Origin: Flabesymbios commensalis
Lineage: Eukaryota; Annelida; Polychaeta; Terebellida; Flabelligeridae
Direction of reading: 5' to 3'
NCBI GenBank assembly: GCA_964017125.1
Contig: OZ024911.1
Span: 39,749,728 to 39,813,727 of the forward strand
DNA length: 64,000 bases
Shown here one piece after another: positions 61,669-64,000 of this stretch; within the stretch, counting starts at the first letter, position 1, and each line of letters starts with the position of its first letter. A program made the translations under genes and the position numbers. Below the pieces are notes generated by a model. That model was not told the DNA's origin. It was given only the letters and a program-made list of their open reading frames with translations, and made no database searches.

Positions 61669-62311
61669 AGTTGTTGATACAGAATATTGTTTTCCTCGCC
61701 ATCGCCAATTACTTGTCTCTGGGAATTGAAGAGCTCTGGATAGCAATCGGAGCTGGAAAGCACTACCACTATATTCCAGCCCACGCCATTGCTTCTCACC
61801 TTGGTAGTTTAAAATCATCTGCACTTCTTATGTTCCATAGCTTCATTGGGTGTGATACCGCGTCAGCATTTACTGGACGAGGCAAAAAAACGGCTTGGGA
61901 GAAATTGGAGCGTTTCCCTGAGGTTACAGAAGTGTTTCTTTATCTTTTCTGAGCAACCAGACATACTCTCAGGGGCTAACCTAGCTGTTCTTGATCGGCT
62001 TGTTATATTGATGTACAATAAGACAATATGTATTGAGAGTGAATGAGGCAATGCAAATTATCTTCAGTCAAGGATCGCGAAACATTAAAATTATACCGCC
62101 TACTGAGGCTGTCCTTATTGAACACATGGTGCACAAAAAGAGCGCAGCATACCAGGCTGGTCAATGCTGGGCTTAGTCCACACTAAAATATCCTAAGCTG
62201 TCTAGTTCAGCAGTCTAGGGGTGGATCCTCGTCAATGAGTTGTGGAGGCCCACGTGGACAACATTACCCGAGGCTAAGTCATGTCATGCGTTGTGGTTGC
62301 CGATAGAGTAA

Positions 62312-62559
62312 TTAACCCTTAAAGCGCTGAATTATTTTTGTATAAACCATGGAGACCAAATGGCTTTTTTTTAAATTAAAATCATCACAAAAGTATCAGC
62401 TAGCTCTTTCCGCTGCATTCCAATTCTTATGTTATGTTTATAAGGACATTATAACTATTTTTACTCTTTTAGTGCAAGTATCGACTTTAGACGTCAGAAT
62501 CTGACGTCTACAATATGACGTCAATCCCTGCAAATCGATCCCCGCGCTGTAAGGGTTAA
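62312..62559. mobile_element. piggyBac-like MITE inside the GCDT relic
   Basis: TTAA with CCCTTAAAGCGCTGAAT on the left and CCCCGCGCTGTAAGGG with TTAA on the right. It contains TCGACTTTAGACGTCAGAA and CTGACGTC pieces of the palindrome seen whole at 10913-10982. It separates the last two conserved blocks of the relic. Confidence 0.8.
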
Positions 62560-64000
62560 AACAAATCTTATGCGTACCAGACTTTGTATATGTGATGGTA
62601 AATGCAAAGAGTAGATAAGTTTTATGGATTAATATAAGATTAATATACCAATTCAGTTGGTTTTTAATAAAACCAGGACTAGAGCTAAGACTATTCGCCT
62701 AAAGATTTCACGAATTTTTTATCGCACACGATAAACGTCGTATTGTTTCGTTTGGAATGAATTACTTAGCCACATTTAGTAAATGGTCCAATTTTGTTCT
62801 GCTATAAACAAGAGTATTTTTTTTAAAAATACATTGTATTGTGCTACTCAACACAAGTTTAAATATGTAACTTTGACAAAAGAAAAGCAGAATAGGAAAT
62901 GGGCCGTAAACAATACACGAGGTGTTTATTTGTTTATTTTCACAGCATTTTATCAGATTTTAAATCTTGTTATGTTTTAAATGTGTTGCATTGACTGAAT
63001 AAAGTGCTCATATAAATTGTCAATGAAAATCACATTTGTAGACATATTTTATAAGTTCAACTTAGTTTTTTTTAAATAATTATTGACATTCTTTAAAAAA
63101 AAATGGGGTCGATTATGCCGCCAACGAAGCCCTTACACGACCGCTATATAGTGGTTCCCTTCCAATATGGATTAGTAGACTTTGGTGTAGCGCTGTACCA
63201 AATTTGGTGCTTTATTACACTATGAATAATTTTATCCAATTTAGGGCATTTATTATAATAATTTGTCGAAAAAGGGGGTGTGAACCACTAACGCTGCATT
63301 AAATTCGTCCTTGATTTGTTTTAATAATCTACTAACATCACTAATAAACAGTTTTGAAGATGTATTTGGAGAGAAACAAAATTTGCCTACTAATAACTCG
63401 ATTTTTTTTTAAATAAGGGGGGGTAAAAATACCCCGAAAAGTCCTTACAGTATAGCTCCACGGTGTTTCCTCTTCCAATATGGATCAGTATACTCTAGAG
63501 CAGCTTTATACAAACTTTGGTGCTTTTATCAGAATGTGAATGATTCTCCCAAATTTGGTGAAAAAAATTGACTACTAATTACTTTGATTTTTATTTTGAA
63601 AAAAACAAGAGGGTTTGAAAAAAGCCCTTACGCTACGCCTGCTCATTTTCTTTATTATATTTTAATGTATTTTCAGATAATTAATTGACGCGGTAAGCTT
63701 GAACATAACGGAAAATAAGCAGGTGGACTCTGATACAGATTTATCTGACACTGAATAAATAATAATAATCATTATTATAGTAAAGCAAATTTTGGAAAAA
63801 AAAAATTAAAAAATACTTTTATTTCTTTTGTATTTAATGTACGAAGCCCATACGTTTTAAATACTGGAATTATTAAAACAAAAAAACATTCTTTAGATGT
63901 GTTCTTTGTCGTTTAGGTCCAGCTCGTCATAATTTACTTGAATGCCCCCCCCCCCCCTGTCATTAATGCCCCATAACTTTCTTATACATGTAGATACAGA

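Larger units (their letters stand above)
61087..62610 (+). pseudogene. Relic of the uncharacterised GCDT gene family, C-terminal half
   Basis: Landmarks in order: LGILWDVY (about 61110), ENRGTEIRKRVVAHGKLP (about 61164), EADGRII (about 61385), VADAARQDYHNI (about 61415), ELWIAIGAGKHYHYI (about 61735), MFHSFIGCDTASAFTGRGKK (about 61828), LDRLVILMYNKT (about 61990), IPPTEAVLIEH (about 62092), AAYQAGQCW (about 62145), WTTLPEA (about 62256) and LCICDGKC (about 62587). From memory these match a repetitive family of hypothetical proteins of corals and molluscs; 12970-14600 is another copy. The N-terminal half is missing here. There are several breaks plus two insertions, so it is dead. Its place between long inverted arms suggests that the family is element-borne. 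Confidence 0.6.
59561..63997. mobile_element. Long-inverted-repeat (foldback-like) element
   Basis: About 1 kb at each end is inverted: ATGTATAAGAAAGTTAT.GG (left) and CCATAACTTTCTTATACATG (right), GGACCTAAACGACA..GA, CAGTATTTAAAACGTATG.GC and, further in, TCCGTTATGTTCAA against TTGAACATAACGGA. The left arm runs 59561 to about 60790, including the N gap, and the right arm about 63000 to 63997. Arms contain tandem subunits (GGGCTT..TCGGGGCATTTTCA..CCCC near 60125, 60325 and 60648), as in foldback transposons. The interior holds the gene relic at 61087-62610. The right end touches the window edge, so the true terminus and target duplication cannot be read. Confidence 0.75.

Overview
The window is animal nuclear DNA: AT-rich, sparse in genes, with canonical GT-AG introns, microsatellites, tRNA-derived SINEs, LINEs, many TTAA-flanked miniature inverted-repeat elements and long minisatellites. 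Protein relics resemble families common in marine invertebrates. I read it as a marine lophotrochozoan, most likely a mollusc; the phylum is an inference.

The only intact protein genes are FoxJ1-type forkhead genes. Two divergent pairs lie in tandem: A(-)/B(+) in cassette 1 (about 15719-23543) and C(-)/D(+) in cassette 2 (about 24859-45706). A, C and D each have two exons; the intron splits the forkhead domain just before NSIRHN and carries a CTA/GTA microsatellite. B is cut inside the first exon. Each promoter has a TATATAA-type box and a CACGTG E-box. Vertebrate FOXJ1 is the master activator of motile-cilium genes, so these are probably lineage-specific FoxJ1 paralogues.

Between C and D sits an 11.2-kb insertion (31815-43008). 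The same point in the A/B spacer is uninterrupted, so the target site duplication TATTTAAAT and the terminal inverted repeats can be read directly. I see no transposase in it; it is mostly minisatellite, including an array whose two flanks are inverted.

Left of the cassettes (1-15700) are hairpins, a LINE 3' fragment, piggyBac-like MITEs, SINEs, a 68-bp CRE-TATA tandem and a decayed copy (about 12970-14600) of an uncharacterised invertebrate gene family. Right of them (45700-64000) are palindromes, a 3.2-kb LINE (48665-51908), SINEs, a triple AGGTCA repeat, a perfect 36-bp-arm inverted repeat and, at the right edge, an element of at least 4.4 kb with roughly 1-kb inverted arms (59561-63997) carrying a second decayed copy of the same family. 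That link between a repetitive orphan family and a foldback-like element is, with the 11.2-kb insertion, the best lead in the window. A 200-N gap lies at 59885-60084.
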